Under the pieces are notes generated by a model that had not been told where the DNA came from, ran no database searches, and saw only the letters and a list, made by a program, of their open reading frames with translations. This document shows, piece after piece, positions 12,423 through 23,510 of a DNA stretch of 64,000 bases. The first letter of the stretch is position 1, and each line of letters begins with the position of its first letter. The position numbers and the translations under genes were made by a program. Source of the DNA: Hydractinia symbiolongicarpus (Eukaryota; Cnidaria; Hydrozoa; Anthoathecata; Hydractiniidae); assembly GCF_029227915.1 (NCBI RefSeq), contig NC_079884.1, positions 27,094,001-27,158,000 of the forward strand, given 5' to 3'.

Positions 12423-13184
12423 ATGGCTAGAACTATTCCAAGAAACTTTTCATTTGCCTTTATTGTGAAGTTTGAAACAAACATACGAGGCCACCATGTC
12501 TACAAAGATGTTTGGACTCCAACTCTGGGAGAGAAACTTAAGTGCAAACCAGACGAAAGAGAAGAGGCCAAAGAATATGATCAAAACGCCATAGGTGTAT
12601 ACAAACTAAAGCCACAGGTTACAGTAAAAGGTGAAGATGAATCCGACAAAAAACCTACAGAAGAAAATAAAAAGACAGAATCAGAATCAAGTACTACACC
12701 AGCGGTTGAAAACGAGAAAAGTGAACCAAGCGAAACAAACAAAACGAACAAAGTAACCAAAGCCAAAGGAAGAAAATCAACCAAAGGAAGTAAAGCAGCA
12801 AAGGAAACTGAAGCAGTCAAAGAAACTGAGGTCGCGATCGAACCAGTATCTAAAGAGGTCAATAAAGAAGTTGTCGAAATAGATTCAGACGATCTGGGAG
12901 AAAAGGATGATGAGTTTTTAGTCGGACATTTACCCATTGAACTATCCAAACTAACGAAACAATTTTTGAAATCTGATAAAAACAACACGATGATCGCAAA
13001 AGTAACGGGAAAAAGGAAACGAGAGCTTGGCTTGGTCGTCCCTGCCAAGTTTCTTTGCTGTTCAACCAACAGTAAAATTGCAAACATTCTTTATGAGGAA
13101 CTTAATAAGAAGAAATGTAAATTTAGCTATTTAGAACTTAATGTAAATGAATATTGCAATAAGAAGACTATAGAGTTCGAATAA
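12423..13184 (+). CDS. HIRAN-like accessory protein of the pogo element
   Basis: The predicted protein is 253 residues and intact. The N-terminal third has RGHHVYKDVWTPTLGEKLKC and EYDQNAIGVYK. After a long Lys/Glu/Ser/Thr-rich low-complexity insert (about residues 75-160) comes VGHLPIELSKL, then VTGKRKRELGLVVPAKF. The combination G-E-x-L..D-x-N-A-I-x-V ... VGHLP matches the HIRAN layout (a beta-rich domain known from HLTF/Rad5 helicases that binds DNA 3' ends), here split by the insert. The gene lies within the same TIRs as the transposase and reads away from it. A role in recognising excised or broken transposon ends is possible but is inference. Family assignment is moderate because the match is to pattern only. 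Confidence 0.6.
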   Translation: MARTIPRNFSFAFIVKFETNIRGHHVYKDVWTPTLGEKLKCKPDEREEAKEYDQNAIGVYKLKPQVTVKGEDESDKKPTEENKKTESESSTTPAVENEKSEPSETNKTNKVTKAKGRKSTKGSKAAKETEAVKETEVAIEPVSKEVNKEVVEIDSDDLGEKDDEFLVGHLPIELSKLTKQFLKSDKNNTMIAKVTGKRKRELGLVVPAKFLCCSTNSKIANILYEELNKKKCKFSYLELNVNEYCNKKTIEFE

Positions 13185-13199
13185 AAGCATTGAAATCTC

Positions 13200-13283
13200 A
13201 TTTTCTCTTGATTTTCTAATAAGCGCCGCATTTGAGGGTGCGGCGCTTATTAGAGGGCGGCGCTTATTGGAGGAAATACGGTA
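13200..13283 (-). repeat. Right TIR and subterminal repeats of the pogo element
   Basis: Reverse-complement reading begins TACCGTATTTCCTCCAATAA, matching the left end. At least three AATAAGCGCCGC-type units are present. The terminal TA is at 13282-13283. Confidence 0.8.
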
Positions 13284-13444
13284 TCTAAATATTGAGAAGC
13301 AGTAATTTGCACATGACAATGTATTTAATAATCAAAATTTTTTTGAAATTAACAGTATTATATTTTTTATAGGGTAAAAGTAATCGATTGAAGGAATAAA
13401 AACATTATGTTTTAGCTGGTAATTTCACCTACGAACAGCATAAA

Positions 13445-13922
13445 GATGGAAGAAAGATGCACTGCTGTTTTTGTGTGTAAACAATTGGTTTATCGAATGC
13501 CAAAACCTTTTAAACTACGAAGAAAAGAGGATTTTAAGGCGACCATAAGCCATGCGAGAGAAAACACAGAGTGCATTAGCATTGTAAAAAAAAAGTAAAC
13601 CAATGTCTGTTGCTAACTACACCCCCTTGCATTGTTTTGGAGTTTATGATAAGAAAACGCTTCACAGATACTTGGGGATCTATTAGGCTAAAAAACATCT
13701 TCAAAGACCAATAGCTCCGACGTAAAGGCTAGCAAAATGCTTTTGCATGAAAGTTTACCAAAAGACAGCGAATTTAAAGATTTAAAGGCACAGCTTTTAT
13801 CACGCATGATGAAAGTTAAAGTCTTTAGCATCCGTAAAGACAACGAGGGTGTGCTGCTGTATGGCTACGCACTGTTTGATAATGGCGGTGGTACAGTATT
13901 AAAGAAATACCCATTAAATTAA
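13445..13922 (+). pseudogene. Two short open segments of unknown origin
   Basis: At 13445-13600 a roughly 50-codon segment begins MEERCTAVFVCKQL and ends in lysines. At 13737-13922 a 61-codon segment ends DNGGGTVLKKYPLN. Both have plausible amino-acid composition, but neither is recognised. They may be exons or remnants of an older unit split by the pogo insertion. Confidence 0.2.
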
Positions 13923-13929
13923 GACGTCT

Positions 13930-15690
13930 GAGAAGATTGATGCTGCAGAAAAGTAACTATAATAAACGCCATTAAAGATCTGGACGTAAAGGTAACGACG
14001 CAGTAGGTGTTCCTAGCTTCTTATTGCGAGTTTGACGGTTCCTTGCTTGGGGTATTCGTTCGAAAAATAAAGAAGTGATCCGCATTTTATTCAAAACAAG
14101 GGATAATATGGGAAAAGTAACTGGGTTAGCGATTATTCAGACCACTCAGTGGACGTGCATAAAACATGGTATCGACAAAAGGAATCAACAATCGAGCTAA
14201 AGAAATTCAATGCAATATTATTTTGCGCACTATTCAACACCGACAAGCAACTTGCCGTCATTAAGGATAGTCAGGGAATGGTTGAAAAAAAAAGAAAAAG
14301 TTTGACTTAAATGCTTTCTTAAATTACTTTTATCAGATTTATTGCTTGCATAAAAAAGAGAAAGTAAATTACAAGGTGCAAGCACAATGATAAACTCGAC
14401 TAGTTAAGTCTTTATTTAAAGTCTAGAGCTTTGGCTCCTCTAAAGAATGTGCTTCCATGAGTTTTTTGTGAACTAATTTTAGATATGAGTTAATTAATTT
14501 TAATAATCATATGCTTAGATTTAACACTTTTAGGACAAGAAGGAAAGTCAACAAAGTACTATGCATAACGGTGACGTCTATTTTCACGGTATTTTTTGTT
14601 AAAGCATTTTTGATAACATAGCTATAAAAAATATATAACGTGCACAATAATATAGCTTACTTGCTTTTAGCCTTAACAACAAACACTTCTTCAGTAATAA
14701 CACATCCAGACAACGTCGAAAAGGCAAATAGTAGCTTTAGATAATCTTTTTCACCGCTACCTCAACCTATTCCAATAAGATAAAAAGCATATGGGTCGTC
14801 ACTTTCACCTACTAAAAGGCCACAGATGCAATGAATTTATATTTATTTACCAATGTGTTCCTCTAAAACCAATAGTAAAATTTCAAATTAATTTCGAAAA
14901 GTTGGGTACCTGAAAAACTATTCTCTATCAACTATTCTTAGTTGTTGATGACATATATCAGCGCATATGTTGAATGACTTCAAAAGAAAAAAATTACCAT
15001 TAACGCCAATGAAGGTAAGTATGTTTCCATAAGGTGTATTACATACGCATTGCATAATTTATTTAATGTATTTTATTTAGGATGAGATGAAGCGAATATT
15101 TGCATAGAGCACTGAAGAAATGAATGCAAACACTTAATTACGAACAAGACTGTTTCATGAGTGCTGGTTGTCGGCAAGAAAAAAAATATTCTATATTAGA
15201 GCGGAGAAGTATTTCGTCAATCAGACCGAAAGTACATCCTATTATTAAACGAAACAAAGAGTGAACATAAACTAACATTTACTATCTTGCAGGTTTTTTT
15301 AGAAATATTTTTAAATTCAATGTTTTTACATTTATTGTATACTAGCATTTTCTCTCAATTACAAAAACTTCCTGCCCTCTTGTTATAGAGAACTAGTTTT
15401 GTTGCTATGAATGATTGGTAAAACATACATTTTTTATCTTACGCTACAGTATTATTACTAACCTAAACCATTATTGTAAGCGAAAATTTCACTTTTTTCT
15501 AATTTCTTTCGCCAAATTATTAGTATAGTGGATTGGAGAGAAAATATAAAAAAATTGAAAAAATAAGTTCTTGTTCAATATAACAAAGGAAAACTAATTT
15601 GATGGCGAAGGAACTTAAAGAGTTTAAACTAATATATTTTCTACAATGGCACTGATTATTTAAAGCGTGAGAGGTTTAAAACCATTATGT
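13930..15690. other. No supported feature
   Basis: AT-rich, with frequent stops in all frames. I saw no repeat family or structural element here. Confidence 0.4.
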
Positions 15691-15708
15691 TGAACAGGAT
15701 CAGAAAAC

Positions 15709-16086
15709 ATGGTTGTTAATACAGTAGAAATAATTTTCACGAGACTGGAATCAAATTTTATTTCTAGACCAGTAGCCCACACATGCACACCGAGCTTAGA
15801 ACTTTCATCAACTTATAATTATTACTGCGAACTCCGTGAAGAATTCAGCAAAATGTTGCAGTCATCTGAATGGGAGATGGACATCATTCAAACTGACTTT
15901 GGATCCTTTTTAGTTTTGTTTGAACTGACAAAGAGAGTTTTATTTACTCCTTTCGCTTACTTCCAGTATTCTGTTTTGTTAACACTTTCTTATACAATTT
16001 TTGAGAGAGTTCTTAGGTGCAATAAAAAACTTTGTGTCAATTTATTTTTAATGAGTTTTTTTTTATCAATTGTATGGATATCTTAA
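15709..16086 (+). pseudogene. HECT-like C-terminal active-site fragment in a mobile-element remnant
   Basis: The first half reads RPVAHTCTPSLELSSTY followed by CELREEFSKMLQSSEWEMD. This resembles the end of a HECT E3 ligase, where a catalytic Cys sits in a TC motif (here Cys26) before an L-x-L..Y strand. The remaining residues are hydrophobic and probably read through non-coding sequence. The rest of a HECT domain is missing, so it cannot be functional alone. HECT-like proteins occur as passenger genes in some invertebrate transposons. The opposed integrase-like remnant 200 bp downstream fits such a two-gene element. I am unsure of the exact family. Confidence 0.4.
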
Positions 16087-16288
16087 AAGATTGAAAAATA
16101 CCCGAACATTATGAAGGGGTGTTTTCATACTTCAATATGAATGAATATATAAACAATATGAACTAAATTTGAATTGAAAAAAAAAGCTTAAACAGTATAT
16201 CTTCATAAATACTGTTTGATCTTTGATTACATGTACAGATGTAACGCATCTGAAAAAACATTAGGAAAGTCCCACTCATGTTGTTGCA

Positions 16289-16640
16289 TCAAAGTTTGTG
16301 AAACATCTTAACTGTGTTGTAGGTAAAGCAAAGATAAAATTGTTTAATTTCTTCAGCATCTACGTTTATTAGGCAATCAATGGAATGATGCAAATGTGGC
16401 AAGTAATACATTGCATCCGGTCTTCTACGAGGGCCAGAATTCCTACTCTTATAAATAATGTGTGAATTCCACTCATTCCGAACATTCTGTAACTCCTTGT
16501 GGATAAACAGCATGAAGCAAAAACGTATGCAAATCGACTAACACAGGATCCGAACTTGTGGAAACATTTAGGTCGGTCATATCTCTAAAAAAAACACTTT
16601 CATCAACCAATCCGATCATGCTTTAAGGTAGACTAGTAGA
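16289..16640 (-). pseudogene. Integrase-like transposase C-terminal fragment
   Basis: The minus strand reads HKELQNVRNEWNSHIIYKSR, then RRRPDAMYYLPHLHHSIDCL. This matches the tail of an integrase-core transposase family whose consensus is roughly L-x-x-V-x-x-x-W-N-x-H-x-I-R-x-S-R ... GRPD-x-x-Y-x-LP. Upstream, another frame continues (FFRDMTDLNVSTSSDPVLVD), implying a one-base frameshift near 16520. No catalytic DDE residues remain visible. It is tail-to-tail with the HECT-like fragment. The family could be IS3EU-like, but that name is tentative. Confidence 0.45.
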
Positions 16641-16929
16641 ACTCAATTCTTTGATGTTCAGCCAAGAGATAATTCTAAAAGAGCCGAAGCTGTTTTGACT
16701 GTCCGTTGAACTATGTAAATAAACATGAATTAGCTTAATGAAAAAATGTCTGCCTTGATCTGACTGGGTATGCCTTACAATTCCTTGATCTTATCTTCAT
16801 CGGATCTTGATCTATCGTAATTTTTATAATTAAGGTTTTTTTTCTCGACAAATATAAATTCTTTTGTAGTTGTTTTCTCCATTGAAAAATACCGAAAATT
16901 ATTTGAGCAGCAAACAACTAATACCAAAT

Positions 16930-19560
16930 AGAATACTGGTCGCTAAAATAAAGAGACTCTCTCTCAAAAGATCAGCGTAGTTAGAAATTAAATTGGAAGT
17001 GCAGTAGATAATAGACCATAAAATTGTTCTCTCAATAGACAAGTGAGAAAACAACGGTTAATATAACTATACATATCAACTAAAAAAGCTATCATTTGAA
17101 ACCAGAAATTGATGATGATTGATGATGATTGATGATGAGGTGACAAAACAGTTAACCGTAATGATAATACTTGTTTAATGACAAACGGTATTAAAATGTA
17201 GAGGCTCTCTAAAGGATTTGCATTTAAACAAAATCTCGCTTATTACAAGAATTTTAAATAAATAAACCATTAACCATAGCAGGAGAACATTGGGAACACA
17301 ATACAATTATGAGATAACAAAAAAGCAAGCTGTAGTGATTTGACTAGTCTAATGAGTCATATTTTAAGTGGTTGAGGTTAAACCTTCTAAACAACCACCT
17401 GGGCATATCATGGATTCCAAACCAAATCGTTGCATTTGTTTCTTTGAAATATGTTATATCTCTTTAATTTAGAGTTGACGCAACCAAGACGGAATCTATT
17501 TGCAAATATGTCAATGATTCTGCGTTTCCGAACTGTGTGATGAATAAAGTTAACGTCAGAAGTTTGCCTTTTTTTGTGTCTCTTCGCCGTCCAAAGACAT
17601 ACTATCGGGTATAGAATTGTGGTATGACTATAAGGATAGAAAAAATCTCTGGTGGAAAGAAAAAGTAAATTTAACTTGATTTGTAACCATGTAGCCAGCG
17701 TTAAATTAAATTAAAATGATTACTCTATATCATCTAAATCAAATGAGAAAGCATTATTGGATTGTCACAGATAACATTTTGAAGCAAACATCGGTCCCTT
17801 TAGAATAAATGAATACAAAAACATTGAGGTTTTAACAGACAAGAATAACTTGACACCGCTGCGCACTACTTTTTAAATTCGTCAAAATAACTTTATATTA
17901 AAATACTTTTTTTCAACTCAACTTCGGTGGTTAGTTCCCTAACGTAACGCAAAACAATCGATCACGTGGCGTCATTGTGTATTAATTAGTCAATTATTTT
18001 TTTTTAAAAAATTAGAAAAGTTGAAATTGCATTCAGACTGTACTGTAAGCTACAAAAACTGACGTAAAGTACATAAGAAATTTTCTATATGTATGTAAAT
18101 AATCACCCTGAAATGCCACGATTCCAAAAAGAGAGCGAGAGCAGAAAAAAAATTTGAAGAAGCAAAGGAACGACAGGAATTGGAATACTGGGTATATATG
18201 CATAAAACATGTACTTCACAAGTTCCGCCTGAGGTAACATGTGATGAATAGGTTGTCATTAGTGTTAGGTATGTTACACTAAGAATCAGGCGTCGTAATT
18301 TTTCACTGGAAAGCTTTGTTTCTCAGTGTATATAACTTGGTAGGCTTATTATCAAAATTGCCAACGCTCTTCGGTTATACAAGGCACCCAACATACAGAT
18401 ATCATATCATGAAGTTGAGAAATATGCATTCTGTCTCTTGGGGACGCTTGAGGTCACGGAAGATGAGTCAAACTGTTACGGTCATTGATGGATATCCATA
18501 TGCTGACGGTGAAGCATAATCTTCAACTAACAATATTGGAGTCGAACAATGGATGTGTGGTGCCCATTATTAAGAGAACTAGTGGTTTATAAGCTCTCTG
18601 ATTTTAAAGTGCTTACGGCTTCTTATCTCAGGGTCGATGGTAACAGGAAGGGATAAGAAGTCTGGAAAACAAGAGACTGGCGACACTTGTTTTGAGATAT
18701 AACCATTTCACATGATGAAACGTTTTAAACAAGTGATACATACATTTTATAAGTATATGGCTTATTTCTTTTTTCTAAGCATGGCATAATCAAGTGTCTT
18801 GCTTAAGAGAAGTACACTTTCTTTTAAAAGAAATGGTGGAAAATATTGTAGCTTAAAACTGCTAAAATATAAGAATTGGTCAAGAAACTAGAGCTATAGA
18901 CAAAATTTATTAATACATATAAATTTAAAAACAAATGCATAGTGAAACTCGCAAGTTGCCTAATTTTGGGTCCATTTTGAGGCATGAACCCATAGCAACT
19001 GGGTTGCCTGTAACAAAATAATTAAAGTAGATAAACTTCGCAGCATATTTTCATAATGTAATTTCAGTTTTGTTAAATATTACTTTCGTTGTATAGATGG
19101 TATTGGTTGATGATGGGTGTGCAGATGGTTATTTACGATGAATACCATACCAAATTTTAAATACAGACAACCTGGCTCTATCAGCGTTTCGCGTGTCTTT
19201 ATTACGTTTTTTTCTCTCAAATCAAAAAAAAATCTTAAAGATTGGGTTACAGTCCATAATAACCCTTCAGTTAGGACAGATGCAACGTTGAGGTTCCACA
19301 ATAAACTCTAAGAGAGATCTCAGTGCTAAAAAAAATAATTACAACCTTAATTTGTGCGATGTAACCTTTTTTTCGGATGTTTTTTAGTTAGTCAGCCGGG
19401 ACTTTAGTCCGCTGAGTATTAGAATGGTTGTTTTCCGTTTTTTTTAGTCGTCGACATCACTTTCCCAGTCTAATACACTAGCCTGTTTATCCGTTTTAAA
19501 GGTTATCTGAGCTACCTTTTACATCTCCCTTATACAATGCGTACCAATGTTACGCAGCTT
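16930..19560. other. No gene supported; minor simple repeats
   Basis: The region is AT-rich. Three imperfect TTGATGATGA units lie at 17108-17138. No coding segment is convincing on either strand. Confidence 0.4.
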
Positions 19561-19845
19561 CACATGTTTCAAGGCAGTTCGTGTAAAATTTTTGAGAAGT
19601 GTTGCTGCTCTCAAAATTTGTTTTGTAAGAATTTTGTGTTTTACTACTGAGCATTTTAGTTGTGTTTCACTTCATTGTGTTTTTAAGAAAGATATATATG
19701 CTGTATACTCTAGCTAGCTAGACAATTTCCAATTTTACAAATAAAACTTCCAAACACAATTCCAATAGATAGCTACATCGACTTCTAAAAGACTTAAAAC
19801 TTTTGTGACGTAGCTAGCTAGCTACGGTTTCAATTATATGCCTTT

Positions 19846-19992
19846 TAAAAACTTACCTGTAACGTACAGTTTCCATTACGTTAAAAACTTATTGTAAAAG
19901 TACAATTTCCAGTACGTTTTAAAAACTTGCCTGTAACGTGCAGTTTCAAGTATATACGTTAAAAAACTTACACGTAGCGCACAGTTTCCAAA
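19846..19992. repeat. Short minisatellite beside a retrotransposon copy
   Basis: Four diverged units of about 35-45 bases follow the pattern AAAACTT.CCTGTAACGT.CA then GTTTCCA.TACGTT. The array runs into the truncated end of the minus-strand USP retrotransposon copy at about 19968-19990. Confidence 0.6.
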
Positions 19993-22262
19993 CTTTGAAG
20001 AACACCTACAAATGCTTCGCCTAACTTTGAGGTTGTTTTGCTGACAAAAATGGCTTCTTTAACTTTTGGGAGGTTATAAAAACATCGTAAGATGGAGTTT
20101 GCATAACATGTGTTTCCCAAGTTTGTTAGACCGCTATTCCTAAAATCAGGGTTAGACGGCAATGCGACTGTTGTTTTGGAAGACCTTGTAGCAAGTTTTT
20201 CGGGTTTTTTGATTTTACAAGATTTTATGTGATTTGTGGAAGATTTCGAAGGGGGTTTTGACTTCTTACATTCCATATTTGTAACAGAAGAAACTGCAGG
20301 AATGATTGGGGCCTTTTCAGGCTCAACCCAAGTGGTAGAATTTTGAGACATCCAGATGTAAAAAGAAGCACTCATGGAGGTAAAAGTTAGGGATTTTAAT
20401 AGGGAACGTAAAGGCTTGTTAGGGAAACAAGGCAACGAAAACATGTCGTTACTGATTCTGAACACCACCTCAATGGCAAATAAATGCACGATCCATCCAT
20501 TGTTTTTCATAGCATAACAAAGTGAAGAATATTTGTTAAGCTTTCGTTTCTGCCAATATTCCATGTTCTCTTCACATGGACAAGTGAGTTCTAACATACT
20601 TACAGTTTTGGAAGAACTGGATATTAATAACACGTCTGGGCGTAGTTGTGTTATTGCAATGTATGGTGGAACAACTAAAACGGAATCTAAATCTGACAGT
20701 ATTTTCCAATCGGAAGCAAGGTGAAGAAGGCCTAGACACTTTGTATGCCTCTTCTTAGATGGTGATTGACTGATCGGAATGAAATTAATTTTGTTGCACT
20801 TGGAAACTTAAGAGGTTCATATGATACTAAAAACTCTTTTAATGCCTTAACCAAAACTATTAAAACCGAGTCATGACGGTATGTTTATTTACCCTGAGTA
20901 AGGGAGGTCCTACAGGCACCCAATATGTGAGAGACATTCGAGGATGGTTTCTTGGACAGATTGCAACTTTTGTCTTTCTCAATTCCCCATCTCACAAGAT
21001 TGGTTGGAGATGGAAGGGTGTCGTAGGTTGCCTGTATACAAAAGGAAGTTAGACATTGTGGCAGTGAAAGAATTGTTCCCCAAGATAAATCATTTTTCAC
21101 ATAAAAGCACCATTTTGTCCAATTGCCTTGCAAATGCAACTTTACAGCTCTGGCATGGTAAAAATATCGTCTTTATTTTCTTCAATGACATTGGAAACAA
21201 GCTTTTTTGGTTGTATATTTTTGTGCTTTAAGAGCCCTAAGCCAGCTCACCCAGTCTGATAACAACCTAAAATCTTTTTCAAATTGAGCTGACTATCCGC
21301 CCAAAAAACTGCCTCACTAACTTTCCAATTTCCAGCCTTTATATCTGGAACGCACTTAGACACACAAGGGTTGACAGATCTCTTAGTAACAGATGTCCAC
21401 TGATTTTGACAGATTTGAGAACAGATGCTAGACTTTTCAGGGAAAGAGGACAAGGCGATGTCGAGGAATTTAAGGAAATGTTGGAAATTGAATGTAGTTT
21501 TAACCATTTCCTAATGAAAACAGAAAATCTTTGCTCTAGGTTTGTGATAGTAAATAGCGAAACTTCATAAATTAATAATGGCCAGCGGATTCTGGGAATT
21601 AACAGATGGTGTAGAAACCAAACATTATGGAACCCTTTATGAAAGGACCTGTCTATAGCTATAGGTTTGTCTTCGGCATCATTTAGAAATTCTTGTATTG
21701 CAGCAGAATCAGACAAGGATGAGTTTATTGTTCTGCCTTTGTGGCGCCGTAGATTAGTGGTTATTGCTCTCGTACTCTGTGCGGGAGACCGGGGTTCGAT
21801 TCCTCTTGACGGCGATTCAACTCGGGCGAGTGAATGTTACCATAGCCTCGGGTTAACCCAAGCCATGTGAGGGAAATTGGGAAGATGGCACACTGTGTGG
21901 GCCGTTGGATGTTGCAGGGAGTTGTCTAGTAGAGCGCGCGCTCTAATTGGGTCTGCGTAGCTCAAAATGAGCTCTAAATACTCTAGGACTCTCCATCTAA
22001 GCCATGGCCCCTCCTGGAAATAATAGACAGGGTATATCCCTCGATATTTGTGAGGCTAGCCATGTAAAATATGCACATTTATCTATCTATCTATCCTAAA
22101 AACCTAATTGGATTAGAATGAATAGATGGAATTTTTTCGCTGCCAACTGTAAACGGTGAACTTCGGACAACTTTTCCCTTATCAATAACAATGCTGCGTG
22201 ATTTAGAAGGCCTAAACGACATGCCTACCCAATCAAGAGCTGCCAGAATAAGACTCCCTACA
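19968..22262 (-). mobile_element. Truncated copy of the RT-RLE-USP retrotransposon, interrupted by a SINE
   Basis: Read on the minus strand, this aligns with the plus-strand copies at 42390-44120. It starts just after the RT catalytic motif (LDWVGMSFRPSK-like, near 22250), passes through RT thumb sequence and a decayed zinc-knuckle region (about 20900-20950), then the endonuclease core (LTCPCEENMEYW) and a C-terminal USP Cys box (SGLTNLGNTCYANSIL at about 20060-20110). It ends before the rest of the USP. Frameshifts and stops are present. The 5' truncation is usual for target-primed reverse transcription. The intact Cys box is informative because the related copy at 40.4-45.4 kb has lost it. 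Confidence 0.8.
21739..22094 (+). mobile_element. tRNA-derived SINE inserted in the retrotransposon copy
   Basis: The 5' part contains a polymerase III A-box-like TAGATTAGTGG and a B box GGTTCGATTCC within a tRNA-like 70-base head (GTGGCGCCGTAG ... GACGGCG). An unrelated body follows and the tail is repeated ATCT. Alignment with the uninterrupted sister copy near 42518-42535 shows that the retrotransposon sequence is broken exactly here. CCT is duplicated on both sides (21736-21738 and 22095-22097). The short duplication is unusual for a SINE and may be partly chance. Confidence 0.8.
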
Positions 22263-22664
22263 AATTTTTGATTGTAAAGCTAGGTAGTTAGTCATTGTTC
22301 TCAGCTGCACAACAAACTCGTGGTTAGAACTTTTTGCTCCTTTAAGTATATAGTTTTGCTACACGATTTTATGTATATGCGTAATCGATCGCCTTTGCAA
22401 ATGACTGCCGCAGAATTTTCACCCGAAAGCGAATACGGTCAAATTTGCCTTCAGCACCAACGATCCTAAACCACCAATAATATAAATCCAACAAGCCACA
22501 ACGATCCAAAGTATCAACCTATTACGCCCCAACGATCCAAATTTTTAGTTTTAAATGAGCTACTACTATCAAAACAAGTTCCAACTAGTTCAATATACTT
22601 TTTGTCGCGCATTCATCCATCAACCATATTTGATTTTTAGCGTTCTGTTTAATTCTACTCTTCT

Positions 22665-23000
22665 TTTTCCAATGTTTAACAAAAGTTAGTGGTTTTTGCG
22701 GATAGTGTCAATGAGTGTGGCCGGTGTCTTGCAGGAGGCAGGGGATGCTTACTCTAGGGCCCGCACCAGATCCCAAGCATGAGTGAATTTCACCAATCCT
22801 TAAGTTTCCACAATCATAGGTGTTTGTTTCAGTAGAGCCGAAATCTATTAGCTTTTTGATCATCCCTGTAAAGGGGAGAATACAGAAGTTCTCCAGTGGC
22901 TTCTTGTTCTTTGGAGAGAAACCTTTTTTCATTAACATCTCTGTCTTAAAAGGCTAGTTATATCTGTCTTCCGATGTAGTTACTCCTACTCTTTTTGTCA
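22665..23000. repeat. Dispersed repeat R340, copy 1
   Basis: About 335 bp, nearly 90% identical to 26205-26543. It begins CTTTTTCCAA.GTTTAACAAA and ends GATGTAGTTACTCCTA. It joins a decayed RT fragment of the USP retrotransposon family immediately downstream. The minus strand has a fairly conserved open reading in both copies (RIGEIHSCLGSGAGPRVSIP). It is not recognised and could be an old gene piece, UTR or SINE-like element. Confidence 0.6.
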
Positions 23001-23510
23001 GAAAAAGTTCAGCTTCTCGAGGAATCTCTTAACAATGAAGGAGAGCTTGCTTTTGGTCATCTTAGCAGTAAATGTGGCAAAAATCTCTCAGAAAAAAATC
23101 GAGGAACAATCCGCTCAATTAACCTATCAAAGAGAAAAATTCTGTGACTATGCAGGTTGAATTATCTGTCAACTCCAGTCAGCGAAAAGAATTACAAAAA
23201 CTTCTACTTGAGTTAAAAGACAAAATTACTTTAATGCGTCGAGCAGAGAAAACAGGAAGAAAACGTCAACGAAAAGATACAGACTGCGTTTAGAAGCAAC
23301 CCATACAAGGCAGGCAAGGATCTTCTTGACCCTAAATGTCTTTCTATTTAAAAAGGTTGACCAAGAGAGCTTGGAATCTTTTAAGTCTCGTTTGTAACTG
23401 ATGACTATGTACCATTAGGCAAGTTGATGGATTACCACACCCTCCATCTCTTTAAAAGGCGCTTCCTTCATCTATGCTCAAATATGAAGATTATCCCAAG
23501 ATTCTTACAT
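23001..23510 (+). pseudogene. Decayed N-terminal RT region of the USP retrotransposon family
   Basis: Frames here read KVQLLEESLNNEGEL, then RGTIRSINLSK, RKRQRKD and NPYKAGKDLLDPKC. These correspond to the RALRSISLV, RKRRWKI and NPYQAGKNILDPKC stretches of the better copy at 41053-42225. There are many stops and frame changes. The region upstream of the RT catalytic core ends near 23510, where family 3' tail sequence begins. Confidence 0.7.

Larger units (their letters stand above)
10525..13283. mobile_element. pogo/Tigger-like DNA transposon carrying two divergent genes
   Basis: The left end TACCGTATTTCCTC.AATAAG (10525) is mirrored at the right end (to 13283), with TA at both borders as expected for Tc1/mariner-superfamily insertion at TA. 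The 12-mer AATAAGCGCCGC or its complement recurs several times in each subterminal region (10540-10630 and 13215-13270). Inside are a full transposase on the minus strand and a second gene on the plus strand, with about 160-180 bp between their start codons. Both TIRs and both genes look complete, so this copy may be young. Confidence 0.85.

Noticed and set aside
12581-13087. Long minus-strand reading opposite the HIRAN-like gene
   Set aside because: It is a Ser/Leu-rich mirror of the low-complexity Lys/Glu insert on the coding strand.
17108-17138. TTGATGATGA units as a possible CRISPR-like array
   Set aside because: Only three contiguous short units with no spacers in a eukaryotic context. 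It is a simple repeat.
21741-21812. Possible host tRNA gene (A box and B box present)
   Set aside because: The tRNA-like head is followed by an unrelated body and an ATCT tail and interrupts a retrotransposon, so it is a SINE. The cloverleaf is also imperfect.
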